Positions 18,185 to 30,112 of a stretch of 64,000 nt of DNA are shown here, one piece after another. Made by a program: the position numbers and the translations under genes. The notes beneath the pieces were generated by a model. That model saw only the letters and a list, made by a program, of their open reading frames with translations. It searched no databases and was not told where the DNA came from. Source of the stretch: Sediminibacillus terrae (GTDB taxonomy: Bacteria; Bacillota; Bacilli; Bacillales; Amphibacillaceae); the NCBI RefSeq assembly GCF_009602435.1, contig NZ_VZDQ01000021.1:124001-188000 (forward strand), read 5' to 3'. Positions within the stretch are counted from its first letter, which is position 1. Each line of letters begins with the position of its first letter.

Positions 18185-19573
18185 ATGAGCAGCAAACAAA
18201 TCGTCATGGATGTACAAGACATTCCTAAAATTCATAAATGGCTTACTTTGAGTTTACAGCATTTATTCGCCATGTTCGGTTCAACGATTCTCGTGCCTTT
18301 TCTCACGGGATTGTCTCCGGCAATAGCGCTTGTATCCAGTGGAGTGGGAACATTGGCATACCTTGTGATTACCAAAGGAAAAGTACCGGCTTATTTAGGC
18401 TCGAGTTTTGCGTTTATTTACCCGCTAACGGTCGTCAGTGAGTCAAGCGGCATCCCCGGTGCCATGGTAGGAAGTTTTTTAGCAGGTCTGGTATATGGTC
18501 TGGTTTCACTCCTTATCCGCACTTCTGGATTGAATTGGCTCATGCGGATTTTACCTCCAATCGTTGTAGGACCAGTGATCATCGTCATCGGTTTAAGTCT
18601 TGCATCGACAGCGATCGATATGGCGATGTATGTACCGGGACTTGATGAGCAGGTGTACAGCGGGACGCACTTATCTGTGGCATTAGTCACGCTGGCTATC
18701 ACCATCATCGCCACCATGTTCTTTAAAGGCTTCTTCGGTCTTATTCCGATTTTGACCGGCATCATCGGCGGCTATATCTTTGCTTTGTTTCAAGGAATTG
18801 TCGACACAAGCGAAATTGCTGCTGAGTGGGCTTCGTTGACCTCAGCCGGCTCTATCGGAGAGTTTTTCGCTGCTTTATTTCAAAATCCCGGTTTTGTTCT
18901 GCCTTTTGTGGATTATTCTCCATTGGAAGTAATCAGCTGGCAAATCGCTTTTGCGATGGTGCCGGTTGCCCTTGTGACGATTACGGAACATACAGGGGAT
19001 CAAATGGTGCTGTCGAAGGTCGTTGGCAGGAATTTCATCAAGCAGCCAGGCCTGCACCGTTCCATCCTTGGCGATGGGACAGCTACGATCATTGCATCTC
19101 TGCTCGGTGGGCCGCCTAACACTACGTATGGTGAAAATATCGGGGTACTGGCAATAACCAGGGTATTTAGTGTGTTCGTCATCGGAGGAGCTGCGTGTCT
19201 TGCTGTCTTGTTCGGATTTGTCGGAATCATAACAGCTGTGATAGGTGCAATTCCTTCCGCAGTGATGGGAGGCGTATCGATTTTATTATTCGGTATTATC
19301 GCTTCAAGTGGTTTACGTATGCTGGTTGACAATCAAGTGGATTTAGGAGATAAGCGAAATTTGATCATCTCTTCTGTTATTTTAGTAATCGGGATTGGCG
19401 GGGCGTTTATTCAAGTAACGGATGACCTGCAAATAGCCGGGATGGCGTTGTCAGCCCTCATCGGTGTTTTGCTGAATCTGGCTCTGCCTGGAAAAGAGAA
19501 GGGATATGGAAATGGAAATATGTTCAGTGATACCGAGCCGGAACCTGTTACAGAAGGAGAAGGCAAAGATTGA
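18185..19573 (+). CDS. pyrP: Uracil permease PyrP (NCS2 family)
   Basis: Proton-coupled uracil importer of the NCS2/UraA family, 462 residues with about 12-14 membrane segments. Family features are HLFAMFGSTILVP near the start, GSSFAFIYPL, and the substrate/proton motif around LVTITEHTGDQMVLSK. GAGGAGGAAA precedes the ATG at 18185, whereas a more upstream in-frame GTG lies inside the attenuator. It is regulated by PyrR attenuator 2, so uptake rises when internal pyrimidine is low. The C-terminal tail is acidic. Confidence 0.95.
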   Translation: MSSKQIVMDVQDIPKIHKWLTLSLQHLFAMFGSTILVPFLTGLSPAIALVSSGVGTLAYLVITKGKVPAYLGSSFAFIYPLTVVSESSGIPGAMVGSFLAGLVYGLVSLLIRTSGLNWLMRILPPIVVGPVIIVIGLSLASTAIDMAMYVPGLDEQVYSGTHLSVALVTLAITIIATMFFKGFFGLIPILTGIIGGYIFALFQGIVDTSEIAAEWASLTSAGSIGEFFAALFQNPGFVLPFVDYSPLEVISWQIAFAMVPVALVTITEHTGDQMVLSKVVGRNFIKQPGLHRSILGDGTATIIASLLGGPPNTTYGENIGVLAITRVFSVFVIGGAACLAVLFGFVGIITAVIGAIPSAVMGGVSILLFGIIASSGLRMLVDNQVDLGDKRNLIISSVILVIGIGGAFIQVTDDLQIAGMALSALIGVLLNLALPGKEKGYGNGNMFSDTEPEPVTEGEGKD

Positions 19574-19587
19574 CCTGACAAACAATG

Positions 19588-19630
19588 GAGGGACTGTATT
19601 CTTCTCGCAAGCCGAGAGGGACAGTCCCTC
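19588..19630 (+). promoter_or_regulatory. Strong hairpin between pyrP and pyrB without T tract
   Basis: GAGGGACTGT (19588-19597) pairs perfectly with ACAGTCCCTC (19621-19630), and TCTCG/CGAGA pairs inside the loop. It is followed by GTTATAAAGG rather than a T run. B. subtilis has a third PyrR attenuator at this point; no PyrR binding loop is visible here. It may serve mRNA processing or stability (inference). Confidence 0.55.
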
Positions 19631-19648
19631 GTTATAAAGGAGGAGGAG

Positions 19649-20587
19649 ATGAAGATGGACCACTTTTTATCGATGAAAGATCTTTCTGAACATGAAATCT
19701 TAAGGTTGTTAAAGGAAGCGGAGGCAATTAAAGCAGATGGGCTGAAACCTTTTGAAAAGCAATTGTTTGCCGGGAATTTGTTTTTTGAACCGAGTACCCG
19801 GACGAAAATGAGCTTTGCAGTTGCCGAACGAAGGCTTGGTTTGGAAAGTCTGGATTTCACCGGTGAATCTTCGAGTCTTTTAAAAGGGGAAACCATCTAT
19901 GATACGGCCCGAACTTTTGAAGCCATAGGGGCGTCTTTACTGGTGATCAGGCATCCCGAAGAAAACATGGCTGCGAGGCTGGCCGCTGATTTATCCATCC
20001 CGGTCATCAACGCAGGAGATGGAACAGGAGAACATCCAACCCAGTCACTCCTTGACCTTATGACCATCTATCAGGAATTCAATCGGTTTTCAGGTCTACG
20101 GATAGCCATAGTCGGCGATATCAAACATAGCAGGGTGGCTAGATCAAATGCTTTGGCTTTAAAAACACTTGGAGCGGAAATCTACTTGTCATGCAAGCCG
20201 GAATGGGAAGATCATTCGCTTCCTTATTCTTATGTATCAATCGATGAAGCTGCGGAAATTTGTGATGTGGTCATGTTATTGAGAATTCAGCATGAAAGGC
20301 ATGGACTGAACAATGGGAGAAACCCGATAAACTATCTTCAGCATTACGGCTTGACGGTAGAAAGGGAACGTACAATGCTGCAGCACGCAATCATTCTTCA
20401 TCCGGCACCGGTGAACCGGGGTGTCGAAATAGCTGACGAATTAGTTGAGAGTCCGAAATCACGGATTTTCAAACAAATGGAAAATGGTGTATTTGCAAGA
20501 ATGGCAGTGATTAAGCACCTATTAACAGACAGGGGGATTATCGATGACATTGACATTGATCAACGGGATGCAATTATCAGCAGATAA
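19649..20587 (+). CDS. pyrB: Aspartate carbamoyltransferase catalytic chain
   Basis: Condenses carbamoyl phosphate with aspartate, the committed step of pyrimidine synthesis. The 312-residue protein shows the carbamoyl-phosphate motif FEPSTRTKMSF at about residues 47-57, GDGTGEHPTQSLLDL at about 128, and the aspartate-binding HPAPVNRGVE near 250. No regulatory chain gene (pyrI) is present, as normal for Bacilli. Start choice is between ATGs at 19649 and 19655; both lie behind a repeated AGGAGG. The 3' end overlaps pyrC by 44 bases. Confidence 0.97.
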   Translation: MKMDHFLSMKDLSEHEILRLLKEAEAIKADGLKPFEKQLFAGNLFFEPSTRTKMSFAVAERRLGLESLDFTGESSSLLKGETIYDTARTFEAIGASLLVIRHPEENMAARLAADLSIPVINAGDGTGEHPTQSLLDLMTIYQEFNRFSGLRIAIVGDIKHSRVARSNALALKTLGAEIYLSCKPEWEDHSLPYSYVSIDEAAEICDVVMLLRIQHERHGLNNGRNPINYLQHYGLTVERERTMLQHAIILHPAPVNRGVEIADELVESPKSRIFKQMENGVFARMAVIKHLLTDRGIIDDIDIDQRDAIISR

Positions 20588-21848
20588 CCAATTGGAACAG
20601 TGTGAAGTAATCATGGAGGATGGACATATCCTGGAAATCGCAGGTAAGATCGAGGAGCCGCGGGGTAAGGTGATAGATTGTCAAGGGAGATTGATAACAC
20701 CCGGATTCATCGACGTGCACGTCCATCTTAGAGAGCCTGGCGGCGAAGCGAAAGAAACCATAGAAACCGGAACCTTGGCAGCAGCCCGTGGCGGTTACAC
20801 AACGGTATGCGCCATGCCGAACACCAGGCCAGTCCCCGACAACAAGGTAACGTTGAAGCAAATTCAGGAAATGATTGCTGACAGAGCCCATATCAGGGTG
20901 TTGCCGTATGCTTCTATTACGGAGCGGCTGCTTGGGGATAAGCTGACCGATATGGAAGCTTTGCAGAGGGCCGGAGCATTTGCTTTCACTGATGACGGTG
21001 TCGGTGTGCAGTCGGCAGATCAAATGCTTCATGCAATGCATCAGTCGGCAGCCATTGGAAAAGCAATCGTTGCACATTGCGAGGATAACAGTTTAATACA
21101 TAAAGGTGTAGTACATGAAGGAATGGTCAGCCAAAACCTGGGTGTCCCAGGAATTCCATCCGTATGTGAATCGGTCCAAATTGCCAGGGATGTCCTTTTA
21201 GCAGAGGCTGCGGACTGTCATTACCATGTCTGTCACGTTAGTACCAAAGAGTCCGTCCGGGTTATCCGGGACGCTAAACGGGCGGGGATACAGGTGACAG
21301 CAGAAGTGACTCCGCACCATCTGTTACTCAATGAAGGAGATATCCGGACGGATGATGCTAACTACAAGATGAATCCGCCCTTGCGATCCCTTGAAGATCA
21401 GCAGGCCCTGCTTGAAGGGTTGCTGGATGGGACGATCGATTTTATTGCAACAGATCATGCACCCCATACGGAAGAAGAAAAAAGCATGGGATTGATGGCC
21501 GCGCCTTTTGGCATAGTGGGTTTGGAAACGGCTTTTGCTCTGCTGAACAAGAAACTGGTCGAGCCAGGGGTTTGTAGCTTGAAACAGCTGGTAGACTGGC
21601 TGACGATAAAACCGGCAGAAGTATTTGACCTGCCTTATGGAAAAATGGAAATCGGAGGAAAAGCTGATCTTGCTGTGTTAGACATAAGAGAAGAATGGAC
21701 AATCGATCGTAACGATTTTTCTTCTAAAGGAAAAAACACCCCCTTTGCAGGCTGGGATGTGACCGGCAAGCCGAAGTTGACTATATTTGCTGGGAGAATT
21801 GTTTATGAGGAGGATGAAAAGGATGCAAAAACGGCAGCTCGTTCTTGA
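20544..21848 (+). CDS. pyrC: Dihydroorotase
   Basis: Zinc amidohydrolase closing N-carbamoyl-aspartate to dihydroorotate, 434 residues, class I type. Metal and catalytic motifs are DVHVHLREPG (two His), HCEDNS, HVSTKES and ATDHAPHTEEEK (catalytic Asp). A start ATG follows AGGGGGATT within the end of pyrB. The C-terminus, KDAKTAARS, overlaps carA. Order pyrB-pyrC-carA-carB agrees with B. subtilis. Confidence 0.97.
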   Translation: MTLTLINGMQLSADNQLEQCEVIMEDGHILEIAGKIEEPRGKVIDCQGRLITPGFIDVHVHLREPGGEAKETIETGTLAAARGGYTTVCAMPNTRPVPDNKVTLKQIQEMIADRAHIRVLPYASITERLLGDKLTDMEALQRAGAFAFTDDGVGVQSADQMLHAMHQSAAIGKAIVAHCEDNSLIHKGVVHEGMVSQNLGVPGIPSVCESVQIARDVLLAEAADCHYHVCHVSTKESVRVIRDAKRAGIQVTAEVTPHHLLLNEGDIRTDDANYKMNPPLRSLEDQQALLEGLLDGTIDFIATDHAPHTEEEKSMGLMAAPFGIVGLETAFALLNKKLVEPGVCSLKQLVDWLTIKPAEVFDLPYGKMEIGGKADLAVLDIREEWTIDRNDFSSKGKNTPFAGWDVTGKPKLTIFAGRIVYEEDEKDAKTAARS

Positions 21849-22941
21849 AGATGGCACTCGCTTTTTGGGAACTGGATTTGGAAGTGATCGGGAAATTAGT
21901 GGTGAGGTTGTCTTCAATACAGGTATGACAGGTTACCAAGAAATTTTGTCGGATCCTTCTTATTGTGGGCAAATCGTAACAATGACTTACCCGTTAATCG
22001 GTAACTATGGAATCAATCGGGATGATTTTGAAACGATAACCCCTTCCATTCATGGATTGATTGTGAAAGAGGTATGCGACTTACCATCCAATTATCGATC
22101 AGAAGAGACGCTGGACCGCTTTTTAAAGGCCAATGACATACCGGGACTGGCCGGGATTGATACAAGAAAACTGACCAGATTGATTCGGAATCATGGAACC
22201 ATGAAAGGCTTGTTCACATCAGCAGACTGCTCTGTGGAGAGGGCCATGCAACTTCTTCATCAGGAAATCGGTATCACCAACCATGTAGAACGTGTTTCCA
22301 CGGTGAAACCATATGTGGTGCCCGGTCGAGGCAGACGCATCGTACTTGTCGATTTCGGAATGAAACACGGAATATTAAGAGAGTTGACCAAACGAAACTG
22401 TCACATAACGGTAGTTCCCCATCATTACTCAGCGGAGAAAATCAGAAGGCTTAAACCGGAAGGGGTCATGCTCTCTAATGGACCTGGCGACCCAAAATAT
22501 GTCCCGGACGCTGTTCGGATGATAGAAGAAATCATCCCTGACATTCCAGTGTTCGGCATTTGTCTCGGTCATCAATTGATTGCCTTAGCGTGCGGCGCGG
22601 ATACGGAAAAACTCCGTTTCGGACACCGGGGGGCCAATCATCCCGTAAAAGACTTGACAACAGGGAAAACCGTCATGACTTCACAGAATCACGGTTATAC
22701 CGTGACGAAAGAATCTCTTGCCGGGACAGAGTTAGAATTGACCCAATTAGCATTGAACGACGGAACAGTAGAAGGATTGGCGCATAAACGCTATCCGGCT
22801 TTTTCGGTGCAGTATCATCCGGAAAGTTCGCCGGGACCGGAAGATACGTATCAATTATTTGATCGATTTCTTGCCAACATCATCACCCATCAATCGGAAG
22901 AAAAAAGGGAGGAAGTATCATGCCGAAGCGTACAGATATAA
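21823..22941 (+). CDS. carA: Carbamoyl-phosphate synthase small (glutaminase) chain
   Basis: Glutamine amidotransferase subunit supplying ammonia to CarB. The 372-residue product has the N-terminal CPSase-small domain ([17 protein letters not shown]) and a class I glutaminase domain with nucleophile Cys in GICLGHQL and the His/Glu pair in [11 protein letters not shown]. An ATG at 21823, nine bases behind GAGGAGG, overlaps the end of pyrC. Pyrimidine-specific copies in Bacilli are also called pyrAA; the operon context supports that. It overlaps carB by 22 bases. Confidence 0.96.
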   Translation: MQKRQLVLEDGTRFLGTGFGSDREISGEVVFNTGMTGYQEILSDPSYCGQIVTMTYPLIGNYGINRDDFETITPSIHGLIVKEVCDLPSNYRSEETLDRFLKANDIPGLAGIDTRKLTRLIRNHGTMKGLFTSADCSVERAMQLLHQEIGITNHVERVSTVKPYVVPGRGRRIVLVDFGMKHGILRELTKRNCHITVVPHHYSAEKIRRLKPEGVMLSNGPGDPKYVPDAVRMIEEIIPDIPVFGICLGHQLIALACGADTEKLRFGHRGANHPVKDLTTGKTVMTSQNHGYTVTKESLAGTELELTQLALNDGTVEGLAHKRYPAFSVQYHPESSPGPEDTYQLFDRFLANIITHQSEEKREEVSCRSVQI

Positions 22942-25900
22942 ACAAGATTTTAGTGATCGGTTCAGGACCGATTGTCATCGGGCAGGCAGCAGAGTTCGAT
23001 TATTCCGGAACACAGGCTTGTCAATCGTTGAAAGAAGAAGGTTACCAAGTGATTTTGGCTAATTCAAATCCGGCGACCATCATGACCGATGATACAGTGG
23101 CCGACACAGTATATATGGAGCCATTGACTACCGACTTTTTGATAAAAATCATTCGTAAAGAACAGCCGGATGCTATTTTGCCTACGCTGGGAGGGCAAAC
23201 CGGCCTCAATATGGCCATGGCATTGGAGCAGACAGGCATTCTTGAGGAGTATGATGTCGAGTTGCTCGGAACGTCCCTTTCGGCGATACGAAAGGCAGAA
23301 GACAGGGAAGTGTTCCGCAGCCTGATGCACGAACTCGGTGAGCCTGTACCGGAGAGCCAAATCGTTCATTCTGTCGAAGAGGCTCTGGAGTTCGCAGGAG
23401 AAATCGGGTTTCCACTGATTGTTCGACCAGCATACACATTGGGCGGAACAGGAGGAGGCATGTGTTACGACAAAGATGAATTGATGGATATTACCAGAAA
23501 CGGGTTGGCTTTATCACCTGTAACACAGTGCTTGGTTGAAAAAAACATTTCCGGTTTTAAAGAAATAGAATATGAAGTGATGCGTGATAAACAAGACCAG
23601 GCGATTGTCGTATGTAATATGGAGAATGTTGATCCGGTAGGTGTCCATACCGGCGATTCGATTGTGACCGCCCCTTCGCAAACACTCAGTGACCGCGAGT
23701 ATCAAATGTTGCGCAATGCATCTTTGAAAATAATCCGGGCTTTAGAAATCGAAGGGGGATGTAATGTCCAACTGGCACTGGATCCCTCCAGTTTTCAATA
23801 CTACATTATTGAAGTGAACCCGCGTGTCAGTCGTTCATCGGCTTTGGCTTCAAAAGCGACAGGGTATCCAATAGCAAAGCTGGCAGCAAAAATTGCACTT
23901 GGGCTAACACTTGATGAAATAATCAACCCAATAACCGGAACAACGTATGCATGTTATGAACCAGCGCTTGATTATGTGGTCACTAAATTGCCACGCTTCC
24001 CTTTCGATAAATTTGTCAGCGGGAATCGCAGTCTTGGAACCCAAATGAAAGCGACTGGAGAAGTAATGGCAGTCGGCAGGAGTTTCGAAGAATCCTTATT
24101 AAAAGGCATTCGTTCCCTTGATATCGGAACCGAAGAACTATGGATGGAGAAATGGACATATAAGACGATGGATGAGTTAATCGAGTGCTTGAAAAAGCCG
24201 GATGATGAACGGATTTTTGTGATAGCGGAAGCATTCCGGCGCGGCTGTACGGTAACGGAATTGTTTGAGACGACGAAAATCGATCCGTTCTTTTTGACGA
24301 AAATACAGAGATTGATCAAATTGGAAAAAGACGTTTCAGCACACAAAAATGACATGGAACGATTGATGGAAGCGAAAAAAGCAGGATTCTCCGACACTCA
24401 AGTTTCCAGACTTTGGGAAACAGATGTTGATTCCATTTATGAAATGCGCAAGCAATCCGGTTTGTTACCGGTATATAAAATGGTCGATACATGTGCTGCG
24501 GAATTTGAATCAGAAACCCCTTATTTCTATAGTACCTTCGAAGAAGAAAATGAATCGATTGTGTCTGAACGCCAAAAAGTGCTTGTAATCGGATCAGGAC
24601 CGATTCGAATCGGTCAAGGAATCGAGTTCGATTATGCGACTGTTCATTCTGTACTTGCTTTAAAACAGGCTGGTTATGAGGCGATCATCATGAACAGCAA
24701 TCCGGAAACAGTTTCTACCGATTTCAGTGTTTCTGACAAGCTATATTTCGAGCCGCTGACATTGGAGGATGTCATGCATGTGATTGAATTGGAAAAACCA
24801 GAAGGGGTTATCGTCCAGTTCGGTGGTCAGACTGCAATCAATCTGGCGGAAGGATTGCAAAGAAGAGGCGTGGCAATCCTGGGAACCAACCTGGAAGCGA
24901 TTGACACAGCGGAGGACAGGGATAAATTCGAACATCTAATGAATGAACTTGATATTTTGCAGCCACAGGGAAAAAGTGTCCGTCAACTTGATCAGGCGGT
25001 CGCAGTCGCTGAACAAATCGGCTATCCAGTTCTTGTCCGTCCTTCTTATGTTATCGGAGGCAGCCAAATGGAGATTGTTTATAACAATGATGAATTAGCT
25101 GCTTATCTAAAAAAAAGCAATCATATCAAGCATACCCATCCCATTTTGATCGACAAATATTTGACGGGTATCGAGCTGGAGGTCGATGCTGTCTGTGATG
25201 GAGAAAATATTGTTATACCGGGTATGATGGAACACATTGAACGGGCGGGAGTACACTCCGGTGATTCTATCGCCGTCTATCCTCCACAACGAATCTCGGA
25301 CAGTGCCAAGCGGGAATGTGTGGAAATTACCATGAAAATCGCGAGAAGACTTAGTGTCAAGGGCCTGATCAATATCCAATTTGTCATACATGAAGACAAG
25401 GTCTATGTATTAGAGGTGAATCCCCGGGCAAGCAGGACCATTCCATTTTTAAGCAAAATAACAGGAGTGCCGATGGCAGCTTTGGCTACAAGGTGTATTT
25501 TAGGAGAAAGCCTTGCCGATGCGGGATTTCCGAATGGATTGCTTCCAGAACTGCCACAGGTTTCGGTTAAAGTCCCGGTATTTTCCTTTGCAAAGCTTCG
25601 CAGTGTCGATACGATGCTGGGGCCGGAGATGAAATCGACTGGAGAAGCAATCGGAAGGGACAAAACACTGGAAAAAGCTCTTTATAAAGGATTGATTGCT
25701 TCCGGACTGTCGATTCCGCAAGAGGGAGCGGTGCTTTTGACCGTTGCCGATAAAGATAAACAGGAAATGATCGAAATCGCCAGGCGGTTTCATATGCTCG
25801 GTTTTAGACTTTATGCAACCGAAGGGACCAGTGAATTCACTGCGGAGAAAGGCATTCCTGTCCAAAAAGTCGGCAAAGTAGGAGCTGCCGGTGAAACCGT

Positions 25901-26119
25901 ATTGTCCATTATAGAAGAAGGCAAGGTACAGGTTGTCATCAACACGTTGACTTCTGGCAAACAGCCCCGTTCAGACGGTTTCAGGATCAGAAGGGAAGCG
26001 GTAGAACATGGAATTGCTTGTCTGACGAGTCTGGATACTGCTATGGCCATATTGAATGTCATTGATTCCACTACCTTCACGGCAAGTCCAGTGTCTGAAA
26101 AAAGGGCGGTATTCACGAC

Positions 26120-26123
<4 letters not shown>
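22920..26123 (+). CDS. carB: Carbamoyl-phosphate synthase large chain
   Basis: Makes carbamoyl phosphate from bicarbonate, ATP and ammonia. The 1067-residue protein shows the two homologous ATP-grasp halves: each opens with a VIGSGPI(V/R)IGQ(A/G)xEFDY motif (about residues 11 and 556). Each contains a VNPR(V/A)SR metal-binding strand (about 299 and 838). A C-terminal allosteric MGS-like domain (from about 930) begins around [18 protein letters not shown]. It is the pyrimidine-pathway copy (pyrAB in B. subtilis naming). The stop overlaps the pyrK start by ATGA. Confidence 0.97.
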
Positions 26124-28493
<2,370 letters not shown>

Positions 28494-28513
<20 letters not shown>

Positions 28514-29132
28514 AATAGCGAAAGATTTATTAAAAATCGGAGCTGTGAAAATCAGTCCTGATGATCCGTTTACATGGACCTCTGGAATGAAATCGCCAAT
28601 TTATTGTGACAACCGATTAACGATGTCCTTTCCAGAAGTAAGAAAAAAGCTGACATTGGCCTTTGCCGACATGACAGACCAGATGGATAAAAAATTCGAA
28701 GTCATTGCAGGATGTGCTACTGCAGGGATTCCGCATGCCGCCTGGTTATCGGATCATCTAGGTTTGCCGATGGCCTATGTACGTTCAAAGCCAAAAGGTC
28801 ATGGAAAGGGCAATCAAATCGAAGGCGACATTAAAAAAGGACAACGAGTGATTGTAATAGAAGATTTGATTTCTACAGGAGGATCTGCTTTGAATGCTGT
28901 CCAGGCTTTACAAGAGAAAGGTGCAGAAGTGATGGCGGTATTTGCTATCTTTACATATGGACTTGCCGGCACGGCTGAAGCATTTGCTGAACAAGGAATA
29001 TCGTTATCAACCATTACAGATTTCGAAACGTTGGTAACCATCCTGGAAACAGAAGGAGGGGTATCAGAGAAGGAAAGCAAGCAATTATTTGAATGGCGTG
29101 AAGCATTACAGGGATCGGCACATCGTTCTTAA
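28494..29132 (+). CDS. pyrE: Orotate phosphoribosyltransferase
   Basis: Transfers phosphoribose from PRPP to orotate. The 212-residue protein carries the PRPP loop VIVIEDLISTGGSAL at about residues 119-133 and the catalytic flexible loop around RSKPKGHGKGNQIEG. Two adjacent ATGs (28494, 28497) follow AAGGAGTGG; either may be used. This is the last pyr gene. No dedicated terminator precedes the IS relic, whose hairpin at 29178-29217 probably ends the operon transcript. Confidence 0.96.
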
Positions 29133-29156
29133 AAGCTGCTTACATAAACTGAGACC

Positions 29157-29458
29157 CACTGAAAAACTGAAGTTTACAAACGGTCTGTGTGGAATTTGAT
29201 TTCCATACAGACCGTTTTTCGTCTAACTTTGAGTGGAATGCGCCCTCTATGCTTCAGAAGGTTTACGATATGTTTCCCATTTGCGGTGAAAATCGCCAAG
29301 GTACCTTGAATGCTCATGCTTTGGAGACCCGAATATCTATTCGGTCATGCACCCTTCTTGACCAAGTTAGCTGCGGCAAGTGTGCACGGACAAGTAATTC
29401 GTAGATTCTATAACAAATGTTGACAGCTATTTTAAATTAATAAGAAATTTTTTCAGTG
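29157..29458. mobile_element. Internally deleted IS relic A
   Basis: About 300 bases bounded by CACTGAAAAA and TTTTTCAGTG, the same 10-bp inverted ends as relic B near 36.8 kb. Next to the left end is a 17-bp hairpin (29178-29194 / 29201-29217) with T tail. Read on the minus strand, the middle gives GLQSMSIQGTLAIFTANGKHIV, a decayed version of the transposase tail seen intact in relic B; further stops are present. No full transposase fits. It lies between pyrE and the YtxH-like gene. Confidence 0.7.
29178..29220 (+). terminator. Hairpin of relic A, likely pyr operon terminator
   Basis: AAACGGTCTGTGTGGAA pairs with TTCCATACAGACCGTTT (one G-T pair), followed by five T. It is symmetrical enough to act in both directions and is the first strong hairpin after pyrE. 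Confidence 0.7.
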
Positions 29459-29575
29459 GTATCCCAGAAGGAGCTTCATCATGGGGAAAGATTGTTTAGT
29501 CAGGGCAGACAAGTGGTAAATGAACAAATGAAAAGGAATATTAGTCCAACAAAGTCTACTAAAGGAGTGACAAAC

Positions 29576-29998
29576 ATGGAATCCCAACAACAAAATGGTA
29601 GTAAACTGGTCGTAGGTATGGCTGCCGGAGCCTTGGCAGGAGCGGCCCTTGCAATGCTTAATTCCAACACTCGTTCAAATGTGAAGCAGAATGTGAGTGG
29701 TATGAAAGAATCAGTGTCTAGCATGGCTGCCGATGTTAAACAAAATCCTCGGGAAACAAAAGATCAGCTTATGGATAGAGTAAAAGCAGCTACAGATGCA
29801 CTAAAGGATGCTGCCAACAATGTTCAAGAACTTTATAATAAAGTCAACGGTGAATTTAAAAATGAATTGAAGGACGTGCAGCACGATACTCAAGAAGCCG
29901 TATCAACTGCAAAAGACGTAGGCAGCAAAGTGAAGGATGCAAAAGAACAACTGGTAAATGGTTCTTCAGATACAAGCCAATACAATCAGCCTCATTAA
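29576..29998 (+). CDS. YtxH-domain small protein
   Basis: A 140-residue protein with a Gly/Ala-rich hydrophobic helix at about residues 11-29 and a long amphipathic, Lys/Asp/Gln-rich helical part with repeating NVK, DVK, DVQ units. This is the pattern of YtxH/GvpP-like general-stress proteins. AAAGGAG ten bases upstream supports the ATG at 29576 rather than the in-frame GTG 40 codons earlier. Function is not established; such proteins are often under stress sigma-B control. No sigma-B promoter was confidently recognised. It follows an IS relic and is not part of the usual B. subtilis order here. Confidence 0.7.
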   Translation: MESQQQNGSKLVVGMAAGALAGAALAMLNSNTRSNVKQNVSGMKESVSSMAADVKQNPRETKDQLMDRVKAATDALKDAANNVQELYNKVNGEFKNELKDVQHDTQEAVSTAKDVGSKVKDAKEQLVNGSSDTSQYNQPH

Positions 29999-30011
29999 TT
30001 GCTCGACAAGA

Positions 30012-30051
30012 AAAAGCGCCCGTGGTTCAGACAAGGAACCATGGGCGTTTT
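30012..30051. terminator. Bidirectional terminator after the YtxH-like gene
   Basis: CGCCCGTGGTTC pairs with GAACCATGGGCG, with A residues before and T residues after. It lies between two converging genes. Confidence 0.85.
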
Positions 30052-30112
30052 GAATGTTGGGGCGAAATGATTCGGCAATTTCCTGACACAAACCAAACAG
30101 AAAATGCTCTAT

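Noticed and set aside
19588-19630. Third PyrR attenuator
   Set aside because: An AGTCC occurs in the stem, but the GTGAGGCT half of the PyrR loop and the terminal T run are missing.
29189-29404. 71-residue plus-strand frame after pyrE
   Set aside because: It lies inside IS relic A, antisense to the decayed transposase tail.
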